This document shows positions 53,006-64,000 of a DNA stretch of 64,000 bases, piece by piece; the stretch's first letter is position 1, and every line of letters begins with the position of its first letter. The notes under the pieces are model-generated. The model was given only the letters and a program-made list of their open reading frames with translations. It had not been told where the DNA came from and did no database searches. The translations under genes were made by a program, and so were the position numbers. The DNA comes from Anthopleura xanthogrammica (Eukaryota; Cnidaria; Anthozoa; Actiniaria; Actiniidae), in NCBI GenBank assembly GCA_964019055.1, contig OZ025207.1, positions 2,645,001-2,709,000 of the forward strand, given 5' to 3'.

Positions 53006-54330
53006 TCCAAAAGATATTGTCAGGGTCAAAGTGTCTAGAAATGTACTTTAAATGAGTAATTATTTCTGTGAGAAGCAGTCTATTGATGAAAAATTCTAAA
53101 GTTGTTGAGAAAAAAAAGTGGATGAAAGTACATAATAGGCTGCTGGTATGGAAAGTAATAATCAATTAAAAGCATTTGAGTAAATATGAAATGACCTTGC
53201 AATTTGGATTATTTGATCCTGTTTTAGCTTATACGGAATAAACCACAGGGTGCCCAGGTAGACAAATACTGTCATGTCAAGTGGGAAAGCAGTTATAATA
53301 CAAGCAACAATTTACAGATTTTCTTTTTTTTTTTTACGACTCATAATGGCAAAGAACATTTAACAGATACTTGGGAAGCTTTTGCACATTTCTTGGTTAA
53401 TATGAGGCAATTTCTTTGTACTATCAGCAATATCAATTTGCACTTCAAATTACGTGAGTGCTAAGTTAAGAAATAGCCTGCTAACACACTCCCTCACCCT
53501 CCCCCAATGAAGAGCATTCCCTGTAAATTTGTCTTTAAAAATGTAGCCAATTTATGAGGGGGGTAGGGGGGAACAGATATGCTTCTTAGAAGATAATGAG
53601 AATTTCTTCCGGTAGATAAGAAATGAATGCTAATAGAAATAACCAAAAACTGCCTCAAATTATGTTTCCCATGAAATGTGCAAAGGTTACTAAGCAAATA
53701 CAACAACAATAACAGTTTCCATATCAATTACATGAGCCAAAAAATGGTTCATGAGTAATTAAAAAAGCAGTGAATAAGTTTGTGGTACAAGCACTTTAAT
53801 TTAGCAGGACAAATAATTGCATCATAATCAAACATATATTACTACCATGGGAATGCATCACAAGGGACCAACTCTGTATGGGCAAGCGTTTTCATTTTAT
53901 ACCATGAGTCATTCCCTTGAGTATTATTAGTTGTGTGAAACAAATAGCTGCTGTCATGTTTGTAATAGCAGGGGTTAAAAACTAACAATTGTGATTGATT
54001 TTATTGTAGAGGGCACTCTAAACAAATTGAATTGGAATCTAATATAATGGTTTTATAGAAGTATGAAACTGGAGAATATAACAAAACCCAGAAATCAAGA
54101 GAGACCCAATCTCTTATTATGTTTTGTTGTGTACAGCATTTGAACCCGATGGCATTGCCTTCTAAAAAACATAAGGGTTATTTCAAGGTGCCAGCTTTTA
54201 CACGATCAAGATCTGAAATATATGCTGCATGCTTTGTTGGAAGATTACCAGCCCATCTGTGGATTGGTATTCCACATTGTAATTGCTCACATGCTCAACT
54301 CTCATGTGCTAACACCTGACCACACTTACC
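53006..54330. other. No gene recognised
   Basis: AT-rich, with a fragment of the CATTCCCTTGAGTAT family near 53900 and a SINE-body-like trace near 54065. No supportable coding sequence. Confidence 0.5.
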
Positions 54331-54334
54331 TTAC

Positions 54335-54740
54335 ATGCAACAATTTAACATCCTATCAACACACTACTGACACAAGTGCCACACCAGTCTACCAACAGTC
54401 TATATCCCACCAACTTGCAACAACAACCAACCTGCTGCACTGTGACAATAGAGTGACATCTTGACAGCTCTCTTACTGGGCACAAAATTCTACACACACT
54501 ACCATTTTGTGCTTTTATTATTGCTACTGTAAATTCGTATTCTTCGTCTGAACTTTTAATCTACCTATGTAGTTACTAATGATTGGTATTGCACATAGTA
54601 ATTGCTCACATTATGCTCCACTTTTGTTTACTAACACAAGTCTACAGTGAAATACTTACCTCTGGTGTACTTCTAGATTCAATCAATACAGGATACAGGT
54701 AAATCATAATGGGATACAAGGTGTAATAGCAAATTAAACA
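54335..54740 (+). repeat. Left arm of a 7-kb-spaced inverted duplication
   Basis: Inverted and about 80-90% similar by eye to 61637-62035. Examples are ACTTCTAGATTCAATCAATA with CAGGATACAGGTAAATCATA, and GAGTGACATCTTGACAGCTC, each found complemented in the other arm. Confidence 0.85.
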
Positions 54741-55186
54741 TGTATACAAAATATATTCTGTATTACTCCAATAACCATTAATAATTCTTAGGTTGAAGGT
54801 TAGATCAAGGTTAATTCTTAAAATATTTGGTAATAGATTTTACTTTATGTCATGCCATAATAGTTTTGTTTGTTTATCTGAGAATTTTAATTGACGTTAA
54901 AATAACTAATTGACCTTAACTCCATTACGCAGTTAGGGATTTGTTCGATATCATGTTACAGCTAGTATGCTATTGCATTCATACAGCATTGGACTGATCT
55001 GGATGTTAGGTTCCCTTATGGACGTAGTTAATATTTGTATTGGTCTTGTGATTAGTGTCTTTGTTTTAAATTATGAGACAAAGTTCTACTTGAGAGCGAA
55101 AGTTTGCCAGACGTAAGGTGTTGATCTCAAAGCATTCTTTTGGATCACCTTCTTCTCATTGACAAGGTCTTAAGGATGCTCAAGCC

Positions 55187-55453
55187 TTGTCTCAAAGCAG
55201 TAAGGAAGATGTGATTGAAGATGGGACTTGTGCTAAGTCTGTTTTAGCTTTGACAATTGCACAGCAACTAAGAATAAGGAGATGCAGTATTTGTTCAGGC
55301 AAGTCTTTGGAAGAATTGCTAGCCTTACAGAAAGAAGGCACAGTACTTGAGCAAAAAGTCATCTTTCAAAAGCCAGCGACTTTGGCAGACAAAGTAGTCA
55401 AGTCTGTAAGCCACTCAGAGGTTCTACAGGCAAACCTGCTGTATGTTGGATGA
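55187..55453 (+). CDS. Small unrecognised frame (88 codons)
   Basis: A soluble, Ser/Leu/Lys-rich peptide with a C-x2-C pair (RRCSICSGKSLEELLALQKE) and helical character. No family, promoter or splice evidence. It could be chance. Confidence 0.2.
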   Translation: MSQSSKEDVIEDGTCAKSVLALTIAQQLRIRRCSICSGKSLEELLALQKEGTVLEQKVIFQKPATLADKVVKSVSHSEVLQANLLYVG

Positions 55454-55857
55454 CATACTGAATATATATTTAGGTTTCATTAAATAAATAACTAATTATT
55501 TGATTAAAGGCAGAACTGGTCATCAAAAATGAATATCCAGATACCAATGTACGTTAAAAGAAAATCAAACCCCTTTATGATAACAATTACTATTAAGGCT
55601 TAATTAAGTACCATGAATATTTTAGTACCAGTAAAGTAAACCAGTATAAGAAATACTTGGAGATTGTGTGCCATATAGTTTGTTATCATATAGTTTGGAT
55701 AGTACTTATGTGCTGATTGGTCCATTATTGGTGATTATTTGTTAAGTACAGCCTTTCATTACATCATGCTCTGGCTTCTCCTCTAAAGATTGTCACCCTT
55801 CTTGCCCTGTCTCACTTCCTTGTAACACCCAACAAACAGGAGTGCATAAGATGTCAG

Positions 55858-56290
55858 ACCATCTATCTTTATGTTCTGGATTCCCTGTTACGGGCTACCT
55901 TCGTTGTAGTGTCTCAATTTCTTGCATCAGAACTACCTGGGACGTCATGTGGTGAGTGGTTTTTTGTAGAGATTAACTGAAAGATTACCTTCACTCTTGC
56001 TTTCTTGAGCTTTTAGTGGACAGGATGTCATACCATCTATCGTCCTGCTTGGGCTTCTCTCTTATACATTTCTAGCTAACTGGTCCTGCTTTATTTTCTT
56101 CAAAGGCAGTCTACATCCCTTGTATTTTGGGTTGTCAATTGCAGATTCTCTGCACCTAGTTCTGCTCTATTTTGTAGCTTCAAAGAAAATATTGTATTTT
56201 GGTGCAGCCTCTCTTACCATCAATCTTTATGCTTGTGGATTTCTCTCATACACATCGATATCTACCTGGTCTTCTTGCATCACATCAAAT
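55858..56290. repeat. Decayed tandem repeat, period about 175 bp
   Basis: Three diverged copies, each with ACCATCTATCNT, a TGGRTTTCTCTCATACA-like segment and ACCTGGTCNTSCTT, starting near 55858, 56030 and 56208. Confidence 0.5.
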
Positions 56291-57479
56291 ATTGAAAAAT
56301 ATCACTAATGAACTTGTTGTGTAGTAGTAGGCTGTCCTAAATCTGCATTCTGTGGGATACACTGCTTCACAAAGTACCCTTCAAGATCCATGTGTTATAG
56401 ACTAACAGAAAAACCTTTGATTGAGTCTAGATTATGAAATGAATGACATAAATGCCATAGCGACATAATAACGAACATCTGATGTTTAGTTACTAATAAA
56501 TATGTATATTGAAAGTAATGAAGTGTGAGGATGACCATACTACAGTGTACTTAAGTATAAAGGTTATAGTTTTCATGTTATTAAATACTGCCATCATTTA
56601 AGGTTTTGTTCTTTTGGCATTTGTTCTTAATAGGTTATTGGCAAAAAATATTGCAGCCAAATAACTTTTTCTATTGCTTTAACACTCCAGCAAACAGCGT
56701 GGTAACAGGTGTGTTCCTCATAATTTTATGTTAATTTCCTCTGTTCTTGATGTTGCACTCTTTTGATGCTTACAGTGACTCAGTGCTTGTATACATTGAC
56801 GTCTCTCCAATATCTCAATTACAGGGAAAAAGCAAGGTGTTTCTAGACCATCATTGGATCTGTTCTTTCTTTTAGCTTTATGAATTGTTGATGACATTCA
56901 AATGGCACTGTTTTGAACTTCCTCTTTGTTCCATCTTGATACTTTTTGAATGAACATACTTTAAGGTGACTTGATCTCTTTGATAGTCCCATCCAGACAG
57001 TCCAAAATCTTTGAGCAGGCTTTATTTTATGTGAAATCCTACAAATAATTCTGACAGTGCCAATAGCAACCCTTAATAGTTAATAGAGCACTCCCCAGGG
57101 GTTGGGTACCCTAGCTTGTGTTGATCTCTAAAAACCAAGGGTAATACTGGCACTGATTTCCAATTTTTGAGCACTGATCTTTGATGGAAGTCATCACTGG
57201 ATTGCTTCTAGGTAATACTATGTACATTGGCAATTGAAAACCAACATCCATCCAAGAATGTATCCACTTACTTTCACACATGTTTTGTGTTGGCACTGCT
57301 TTAGAATGGCAGATTAAGCATTCATTTCCGCTGGAGTCACCTTGTCTTGATGCTTTCCTTCATTTTTGTAATGTCTTGTGCATTCTTTACTCGTCTGTAC
57401 CTTCCGCAAGTGCCAGAAACGGCTGCCATTCCAGTATTTGGAGATAATTACATATTTTGCACTTTTATTTGGCATTTCC

Positions 57480-57675
57480 TTGAATGTCCAATAGTGGATT
57501 GCATCATCCAGTCCATAATAATATATCTGACACATTCCTGTGTTGGACTGTATATTTGTACAATGTTCAATAGTAGGTTGCATCAAGTCTATCATATTTG
57601 GATGATTATAATATACTAGACACATTCCTGAATTGTTCTGTATCTTGTACAATGTCCAACAGTGAGCTGCATCTC
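57480..57675. repeat. Decayed tandem repeat, period about 80-88 bp
   Basis: ATGTCCAATAGTGGATTGCATC and variants occur at about 57485, 57565 and 57650, with ACACATTCCTGTGTTG between them. Confidence 0.6.
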
Positions 57676-58009
57676 ATTTTGATAAGGTGCTCTAAACTGT
57701 GATGGCTTTATATAATTTATGCTTCATGTTCATGTTTCTTTGCCTTTTATAAAGACATTTTAACTGCAATTTGCATCAAGACTACCACACTTGAATATAT
57801 CTCATATTGCAGGTATCCTTTCAGTTATTTACAGGAATCATTTACTTTCAAGTTTCAATTTGAGTACACTAGTATGGTCATCTAGAGATGAAAATGTGTT
57901 TGGTGGATTTGTCAGTTTAACACAAACATTTAAAACTCCATTAAACATTAATTGCATTCAAAATTCATAAAATACATTCAACAATTTTAAGTACTGTTTA
58001 ATAAACAAG

Positions 58010-58450
58010 TAGGAGTATTTTATCAGGTTTAAAACTACGAGGCTTAGCCAAGTGGTTTTAGACCTGATACAACATGATCAACAAGTTTATTGAACTACTA
58101 CAGAAACCCATTAATAATTTATAAACCTTTGGTTGAAGTAGAGTGACCATACACGTCACGAACATGGACTTTCATACATCGATAGAAGTTTGTGTGTAAC
58201 TGCTATGCACAGTCAAGGTTCATATGCCACTGTCATGTGCAGTCAGTCGCAAAAAGGCTCCCACATTTTAAAGATAGCATGCCAGTCTCAAGACAGAATT
58301 GCTGGTTGACTAGATTTTGTGAGTCGTTAGTGATCGTATGTGAGACTGACCTTGATGAAGCTCTAAGTCTTTATCTAAACTTGGAGGCACCTTCATCTCT
58401 GATAAAGTTGTCCTCATTAGTATGACATGTGACATGTATGGACACTACAG
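58010..58450. repeat. Direct repeat, copy 1
   Basis: Matches 61085-61570 with many differences: TTAGCCAAGTGGTTTTAGAC versus CTGGCCGAGTGGTTTTAGAC, then shared AATTTATAAA, ACCATACACGYCA and TCTAAACTTGGAGGCACCTT segments. The GCCGAGTGGT core resembles the A box of tRNA-Leu/Ser, but no B box was found. Confidence 0.7.
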
Positions 58451-58802
58451 TTGGAGCAAAGGCTTATGAACTATTCATGAGTTTTTGAACATGACATATA
58501 TACCAAATTTTAAAAAACATTGTCAGGTTGAGGAGGTTAGATCATCAAAGCTTAAGACCAAGGGGTATTCTGGGTAATCAATATCCTGGGTAGTGTGTTT
58601 CAGTACAGACACATTCACGAAGAGTGAATGCTTTGCTTGTACAATAGCTTTGGTTGTACAAAACTGTTATATGTATACTGTAATATTACCCTCACTGACT
58701 GTTTACCCAGAAAATTATTTGGCCCCAGCTTTGATGATTGAAACTTTTCAACCATACAACATTTTTTTAGGCTTGGTGTAAATATCATTATCATATACAT
58801 TC

Positions 58803-59068
58803 AATTGCAAAGTCATTGTTGGGTTCAAAACATAGAACATAGGAGCTGAGACTGAAAGGTATTCTGGTATATGACATAATTATCCTCTGTATTCATTTCA
58901 AATACACAGTCCAAATGAAACACATGTTAAAAGCCTCCTGTCAGTGCAACAATTTATGAATATTCCAGGAGTTGTATCACTAGATCCATCTAATTAACAT
59001 ACTTCCCATGCACTGTTTCAGTCTCAGCTTCTGTTATATGTTTTGAACCCAACAATGATTCTGTAATA
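58803..59068. mobile_element. MITE, ~266 bp, same family as 41168
   Basis: TTGCAAAGTCATTGTTGGGT with TCAAAACATAGAACATAGGA pairs with the complement of the right end, including TGAGACTGAAA. The terminal sequence matches the 41.2-kb element. Confidence 0.85.
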
Positions 59069-59929
59069 GGGTGTATACTTTTAAATCTGGTGCCATTTCT
59101 TTATTATTTTATCTTAGCCAACAACATATTATGATGTAAACCATTTTTATCTTGTTAATGGGTAAGCGTCCTCAAAAGTGAAGGTATAGCAATTTCCATG
59201 ATATTTTTTTATCGTGCTAGGTATTAACATCACTTAACAAGATATATCAGCTTGAGGTAGGAAACAACAGGAATAGAAAGGAAAGTTGTGGTACTTGGAA
59301 GTACTTGACAGATTGCTGGTAATAGCACTGAGAGCATCCATACAGTTTACGATCATGAGTGATCAGTGTAATTAATGGAGTTATGCATCCAGGTACAGAC
59401 ACTGAGGATGGTACAACAGCCCAGCAGTGGGTCTCCAGTGGGTCTTTGCTCTCTATCTTATGCTGTGAGTGAGAATTTAGGCAGAAGGGGCCTTTTGCAA
59501 TAGCGTCTTTGTCTTAGAGGCTGGTGAGAGGTGAGTACCATAATGCTACACCATCTTTGCCTTTGTAGGCTACCGGTACTTGCTTCATTGTTTGAGGGAT
59601 TGTTATTCACATACTTCCTTTTCTAACCACCAGAATCAGCGGCAACTAGAAGACAAGGAAAACCTCTGAGTGCCTGAGGTAAGCTCAAAGAACATTTGGA
59701 ATTTTGACATCATATTGGGGGCCATCAGTAATATTATGACTAATCAGGGATGGCTATCATCTTCCTTTGGTCTCTGAACCAGACAGGATGGTCATGGTTA
59801 ATGGCAATGCTCTTCTCATTGTAATTTACTTCATTATGAAATAGTTTATTGGTTTTCCAAGACAAATTCTGTATTGTACTGGGTGTTGGTTGTAATAAAG
59901 TTGTGGGCCTGGACCTGCCACCACACAGA

Positions 59930-60640
59930 GGATTCTGTGTTGTACTGGGACTTGTCAGTCACTTCATCATATCCTCCAGCAGCAGCAATGTTAATTGCTC
60001 TTCATGTTACTGGAAATACCAAAGACTTAATGGAGAATAGAAATGGTATTCACTGGTTTCTGGATGGACATTGGCTAGTCACTTTATCAGAACATACAAC
60101 AGTGGTGTTGTCAGCTTCTATTCCTGCTCCAGGAAACACCATACAAATAATGGATATAGGTTTGCCAATCATCTAATCTTAGCCTCCAGCAGTGGTGTTG
60201 TCAGCTGCTCTTCATGCTCATGTAAACTTCACGTGAGCAATAGGAATGGAAATCTTGGTCTTCCTGATATGTCAAATACTTTATCAAATTCTTCAATAGC
60301 GGTTTTGTCATCTGCTGTTCCTGCTCCTGGAAACACCATACGAATATAGAAATGCCGGTTGCTATTCTCCTCATAATGTACCTTTGCCAGTCACTTCATC
60401 AGTTCTTCAGCAGTAACAAAGACTGAAATGGTTTTATTTCCTCTCTGGATTTAGCTAACTTTGCAGGCATGTTACTTTAATCTTTCACCAGTGGTGCTGT
60501 TGGCTGCTTTTCCTGTTCCTGGAAACACCATACACAATACAGGTAATGGGAATAGAATGATGGTCCACACTGGTCTTTGGATGTACATTTGCCAGTCACA
60601 TCACAAGATCCTTCCAAAATGCTTCCTTCAGCTGCACTTT
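59930..60640 (+). repeat. Tandem repeat, unit about 95-115 bp, five to six copies
   Basis: Each unit carries GTCACTTYATCA, then CAGCAGTGGTGTTGTCAGCT, a TTCCTGCTCCTGGAAACACC segment, and CTGGATGTACATTTGCCAGT. Copies begin near 59960, 60070, 60170, 60280, 60380 and 60475. Several short frames cross it, but none is shared by all copies. Confidence 0.75.
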
Positions 60641-61084
60641 CTGATCCCTGAGAACTTTGACAACTTGGCAATTTGAGTACATCTTGTTCCCATGACTAAA
60701 TCACTTCTTGTCAAATCAACACCCAGTTCTTAGCCTCATAAGTCTTTGTTGTACAGTAGGTCTTTGATTGACATCCCAGATTCACAGGGAAGCATGAAGT
60801 GGATGTTATTCTTTCTTATAATGTGAAATGAAACTTCTGACTAGGTTACTAAACAGAAAATGTGGCATACCTACAGCCAAATGACAGCATAAAGCAAAGA
60901 AAATACTTAAGCAGAAAGAGAGAAAAAATGGAAGAGCAGCAAGATCAATTTTTATAGCAAGTGTTATAGTTTTAATTTATTTTTCATCTGTTCCGCCTAT
61001 TCAATTGTTTATTACAAGTTCACAAATTTTAAGGGGGTTTATGTAGTGTTTAAAAAACGATTAAGTCTAAATTATATAATTAGG

Positions 61085-61570
61085 TATAGGTGTTTGATCA
61101 GGTATAAAAGCACAAGGTCTGGCCGAGTGGTTTTAGACCTAATAAAAAACGATCTCCAAACTTTTTTGAACTACTTAAAAAACTCATGAACAATTTATAA
61201 AACTTTGGTGGAATTAGAGCAACCATACACGCCATGAAAGAGGTTTGCACATCACTGTCATGCTCAATATGTTCAAAAGAGACTTCCCATGTGTTGAAGG
61301 TAGCATACCAAAGTCAAGACAGGAGCACTAGTTGATGTGATTTAGTGGGTTGTCAGAGATTGTTTGTGACACTGGCCTTGATGAGGTCTCAATCTAAACT
61401 TGGATGCACCTTTATTTCTAATAAAGTCATCCTTGTTAGTATTCTTTACATAAAAGACACATGAGTCTTTATATAAAGATCACTAGAATACTAATGAAGA
61501 AGACTTTATCAGGTATAAAGGTTCATGCATGTGACGTGTATGGGTGCTCCAATTGGACTAAAGGATTATG
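61085..61570. repeat. Direct repeat, copy 2
   Basis: Second copy of the 58010-58450 unit. It includes an extra short stretch with ATAAAGACTCATG/CATGAGTCTTTATAT inverted pieces near 61445-61480. Confidence 0.7.
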
Positions 61571-61636
61571 AATCTTTTCATGAGATTTTTAGGAACTTTT
61601 ATAAAACTACTTGAAACAAGTGAGAAAAATGTATAT

Positions 61637-62035
61637 TTGCTATTACACCTTCTATCCCATTATGATTTACCTGTATCCTGTATTGATTGAATCTAGAAGT
61701 AACCCAGAGGAAAGTATTTTGCTGTAGATAGGTGTTAGTATACAAAAGTTGAGCATAATGTGAACAATTACTATGTGGAATACCAAGTATCAGTAACTAC
61801 ATTATAGCTAGATTAAAAGTTCAGACAAAGACTACAAATGTGCAGTAGCAATAGTTAAAGCACAAAATTGCAGTGTGTAGAATGTCGTGTTTGGTAAGAG
61901 AGCTGTCAAGATGTCACTCTATTGTCACAGTGCAACTGGTTGGTTGTCGTTGCAAGTTGGTGGCATGTAGACTGTTGGTAGACTGGTGTAGCACTTGTGT
62001 CAGTAGTGTGTTGATAGGATGTTGATAGAATGTTA
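61637..62035 (-). repeat. Right arm of the inverted duplication
   Basis: Complementary partner of 54335-54740. Small indels separate the arms, so the event is not recent. Confidence 0.85.
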
Positions 62036-63220
62036 GTTTGATGCATGTCAATTTATAGTCTTCATCTAAACTTTTATACTACCATATTCAAAGAAAGCAT
62101 GTTTCATTTTCTATAGGGAATGTTTCCTGCTACGTCATTTTGGAAAATACTGCAACCTTGCATAGCTATATTGCACCATGGCACTAATATGCACTGACAA
62201 CAAAGAAAGCTTACAACAGGATAATTTGCTATTGGAACATATCCCCAAAAGACCCTGGTGAATGAATACTGTTATGTAACCATTTTTGCATGGTGCTGAT
62301 CTGTGATGCATTCTTAGTGATAGTACCACAAACTGCCACAATTTTAGATAGGACTTGTACCACAATTGCTACTAATAGGAAACTATTATTACTGTTAACA
62401 AGAGCAGACTTCATATGATGGTGAAAAATAATGTAGTGGACCATCCCATGACAGTGACAGATATGCCTAAGCATTAGGGGAATGCACTAGAATTTTGATA
62501 TCTTGTTACTTGGACATGCATGTGTAGTTAAAGAGAGGTCCCAGTACCTTTCTGTGGGGCCACAATTCTGTAAACCCAAGTACATCTAGAGTGAGTCGTG
62601 GGATTCATCAAAAACCTTGAAACCAATTTGCTGCCCCTTTTGGTTTAAAAATGTATAATTTCTGTAGTAACTTGAACCCTCTAAGTTAGCAATCCAATGA
62701 AAGTGATACTGTATGCACCATTATTTTTCATTCAAATAAAATCTGCTCTATTCATAATTGCTTAGATCAAACTACTTCCCAAGTACCTTTGAATGTTTTT
62801 ACCATTTGTAGGAATTACCTAAAAAGCAGAAATCAAATGAATAAGTTTAAAACAGGTCAAAGAGCATTTCAATACCTGTTATTACAGTTGAGACCACAAT
62901 AAGGTATTCATACATCCATAATATCTGCTATTGCAAGTTGAATGTGCATGGGGAGATAGTATGTTAGTTGATAGTTCACAAATCATCAACCAGACAGCAT
63001 TAATCAAATAAATGCAGCCAATTATCTGACAGGAAAGTTCACAAGTGATTAGTCCTATTCTACAGGTCCAAACAAATCACTCATAAAAACACATACTAAA
63101 GTAAGAAATGATTTCATTTTGGTTTGGATAACATTCAATCTTGATGCCAAAAATAAGGTTCTAATGTTGTCACTTTCAGATGAAATGAAATAGTTTGAGG
63201 TTGTAATTAGGTCCTATTGC
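62036..63220. other. No gene recognised
   Basis: AT-rich DNA with minus-strand frames of 76-81 codons that overlap each other and have no motif. Confidence 0.5.
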
Positions 63221-63224
63221 AATA

Positions 63225-63290
63225 ATCACACCTGTACTTTGGAACAACTTCCCTGATAACATAAAACATGCCGACTCTGTTGCCAGTGTT
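63225..63290 (+). pseudogene. LINE reverse transcriptase C-terminal scrap
   Basis: The frame reads TPVLWNNFPDNIKHADSVAS, resembling the LWNxLPxxIR...S block at the end of CR1/L2 RT. It is only about 20 residues, so the call is tentative. Confidence 0.35.
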
Positions 63291-63304
63291 TATATGTTTA
63301 TTTG

Positions 63305-63490
63305 GGAAACATGGGTGGTGTAGTGGAGAGAGTGCTCACATCTCACCATGAAACTTGGGTATGATCCCCAGACTCTGTGTCACATGCAAGTAAGATCAAA
63401 TGTTGGTTCTCTTCTGTGCCTCAAGTTTTTCTCTGGCTTCTCCAGTTTTCCTTCCTTTACAAAAATCGCCTTCTAAATTCTAATTAGATC
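63305..63490 (+). mobile_element. tRNA-like SINE copy
   Basis: Head ATGGGTGGTGTAGTGGAGAG, a B-box-like GGTATGATCCCC, body TCAAGTTTTTCTCTGGCTTC and end GCCTTCTAAATTCTAATTAG. Same family as 43835 and, in complement, 52815. Confidence 0.65.
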
Positions 63491-64000
63491 TTCAAGAGCC
63501 TTACTAAATGATGCCTGCATTCCTGGTCAATTCTGCTTGATAATTGGGAAGACTGGAGCAGAGGAGATGGGGGAATATCCTGCCCAAAATCATTGTCTTT
63601 TTCAAATAAACCTCTAGTTATGCAAGAATTTTGACAGAACTGTCGAAAACTGAGATGTTCAGTAAATAGAAGCAAAATTCTATTTGCGACAAAGTCAAAT
63701 ATTATATGTACGACTCTGTGTCTCACAATCAGGTCAGTACAGAAATCCCCTAGAATCATTCCCAGAGAAACTATTCCGTACAATTTATAAGAATATAAAA
63801 GACTTTCTTTCTATGACAAGAAATATTGTTGAAATGCCCTACAAATAAATCTACATGATCCCAATCGTGATAGCAAAGACTAAATGTTGTGGCCGTATGT
63901 GACCGCGTATAAGGTTTTGAGAGACTGGGCCGAGGGGCCTCAAGTTGTAAAAGGAAATCAAATGTGATCGCAATGTAGGCACACAATCCGTAAGTTATTT
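63491..64000. other. No gene recognised
   Basis: Two minus-strand frames of 99 and 71 codons overlap here. They have no recognisable domain and start near each other in AT-rich DNA, so I do not call them genes. Confidence 0.45.

Larger units (their letters stand above)
54741..58000. other. No recognised gene; two decayed tandem arrays
   Basis: Apart from an 88-codon frame (55187-55453) and two degenerate repeats (55858-56290, 57480-57675), I see nothing supportable. Confidence 0.45.

Noticed and set aside
58020..58070. Possible tRNA-Leu/Ser gene from GCCAAGTGGTTTTA
   Set aside because: Only an A-box-like stretch is present; there is no anticodon arm, T arm or B box, and the segment is part of a longer direct repeat.
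63484..63986. Two minus-strand frames of 99 and 71 codons
   Set aside because: No domain, low-complexity hydrophobic composition, mutual overlap and adjacency to a SINE.

Overview
The window looks like nuclear DNA of an animal, most likely a cnidarian (anthozoan-like). The reasons are AT-rich spliced DNA with GT/AG introns, a relic of an axonemal dynein heavy chain gene, a HECT ligase gene of the G2E3 type, a THAP/P-element-like transposase relic, and many classes of retroelement and DNA transposon at one locus. The exact species cannot be read from the sequence. Very little intact host coding sequence is visible; most of the window is transposable elements, often inserted into one another, plus satellites and miniature inverted-repeat elements.

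0-7.6 kb: a two-exon gag-like zinc-knuckle gene with its own TATA box (minus strand), then a mosaic of decayed pieces: a P-element/THAP transposase, a protein kinase, an unknown Cys-motif protein and a tyrosine-recombinase-type reverse transcriptase. One unrecognised 218-residue frame is on the plus strand. 7.8-13.2 kb: a MITE, then a 5'-truncated BEL/Pao retrotransposon whose 3' end is split by a CR1/L2-like LINE. 13.4-15.5 kb: exon-like fragments of mobile-element proteins and a Ty3/gypsy integrase scrap.

16.6-26.6 kb is the most informative part. A G2E3-like HECT gene (minus strand) is interrupted inside an exon by a complete 3.04-kb Tc1/mariner/IS630-type transposon. That transposon has 53-bp terminal repeats, a TA duplication, an intact DDE transposase and a second intact ORF with a SAM-like domain and a CCHC knuckle. 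Next to the 5'-most visible HECT exon sits a tyrosine-recombinase retrotransposon with Ngaro-like split repeats (A1-ORFs-B1-A2-B2); its recombinase frame is intact, but its reverse transcriptase is frameshifted.

26.6-31.1 kb: a dead Ty3/gypsy element whose protease end abuts a second LINE. 31.1-34 kb: a 73-bp satellite, a foldback MITE and the dynein relic (plus strand). 34-45 kb: many MITEs, tRNA-like SINEs, a GGAT/GGGT microsatellite, a 70-bp satellite with exact period, and a diverged triplication of exon-like segments. 45-49 kb: nested foldback elements, including a 3-kb structure with arms of about 0.4 kb. 49.9-50.8 kb: a very young Tc1-like deletion derivative with 155-bp identical terminal repeats. 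52.2-64 kb: a MITE with target duplications, SINEs, and an inverted duplication of about 0.4 kb bracketing 7 kb of repeat-rich DNA. No tRNA, rRNA or CRISPR array was found.
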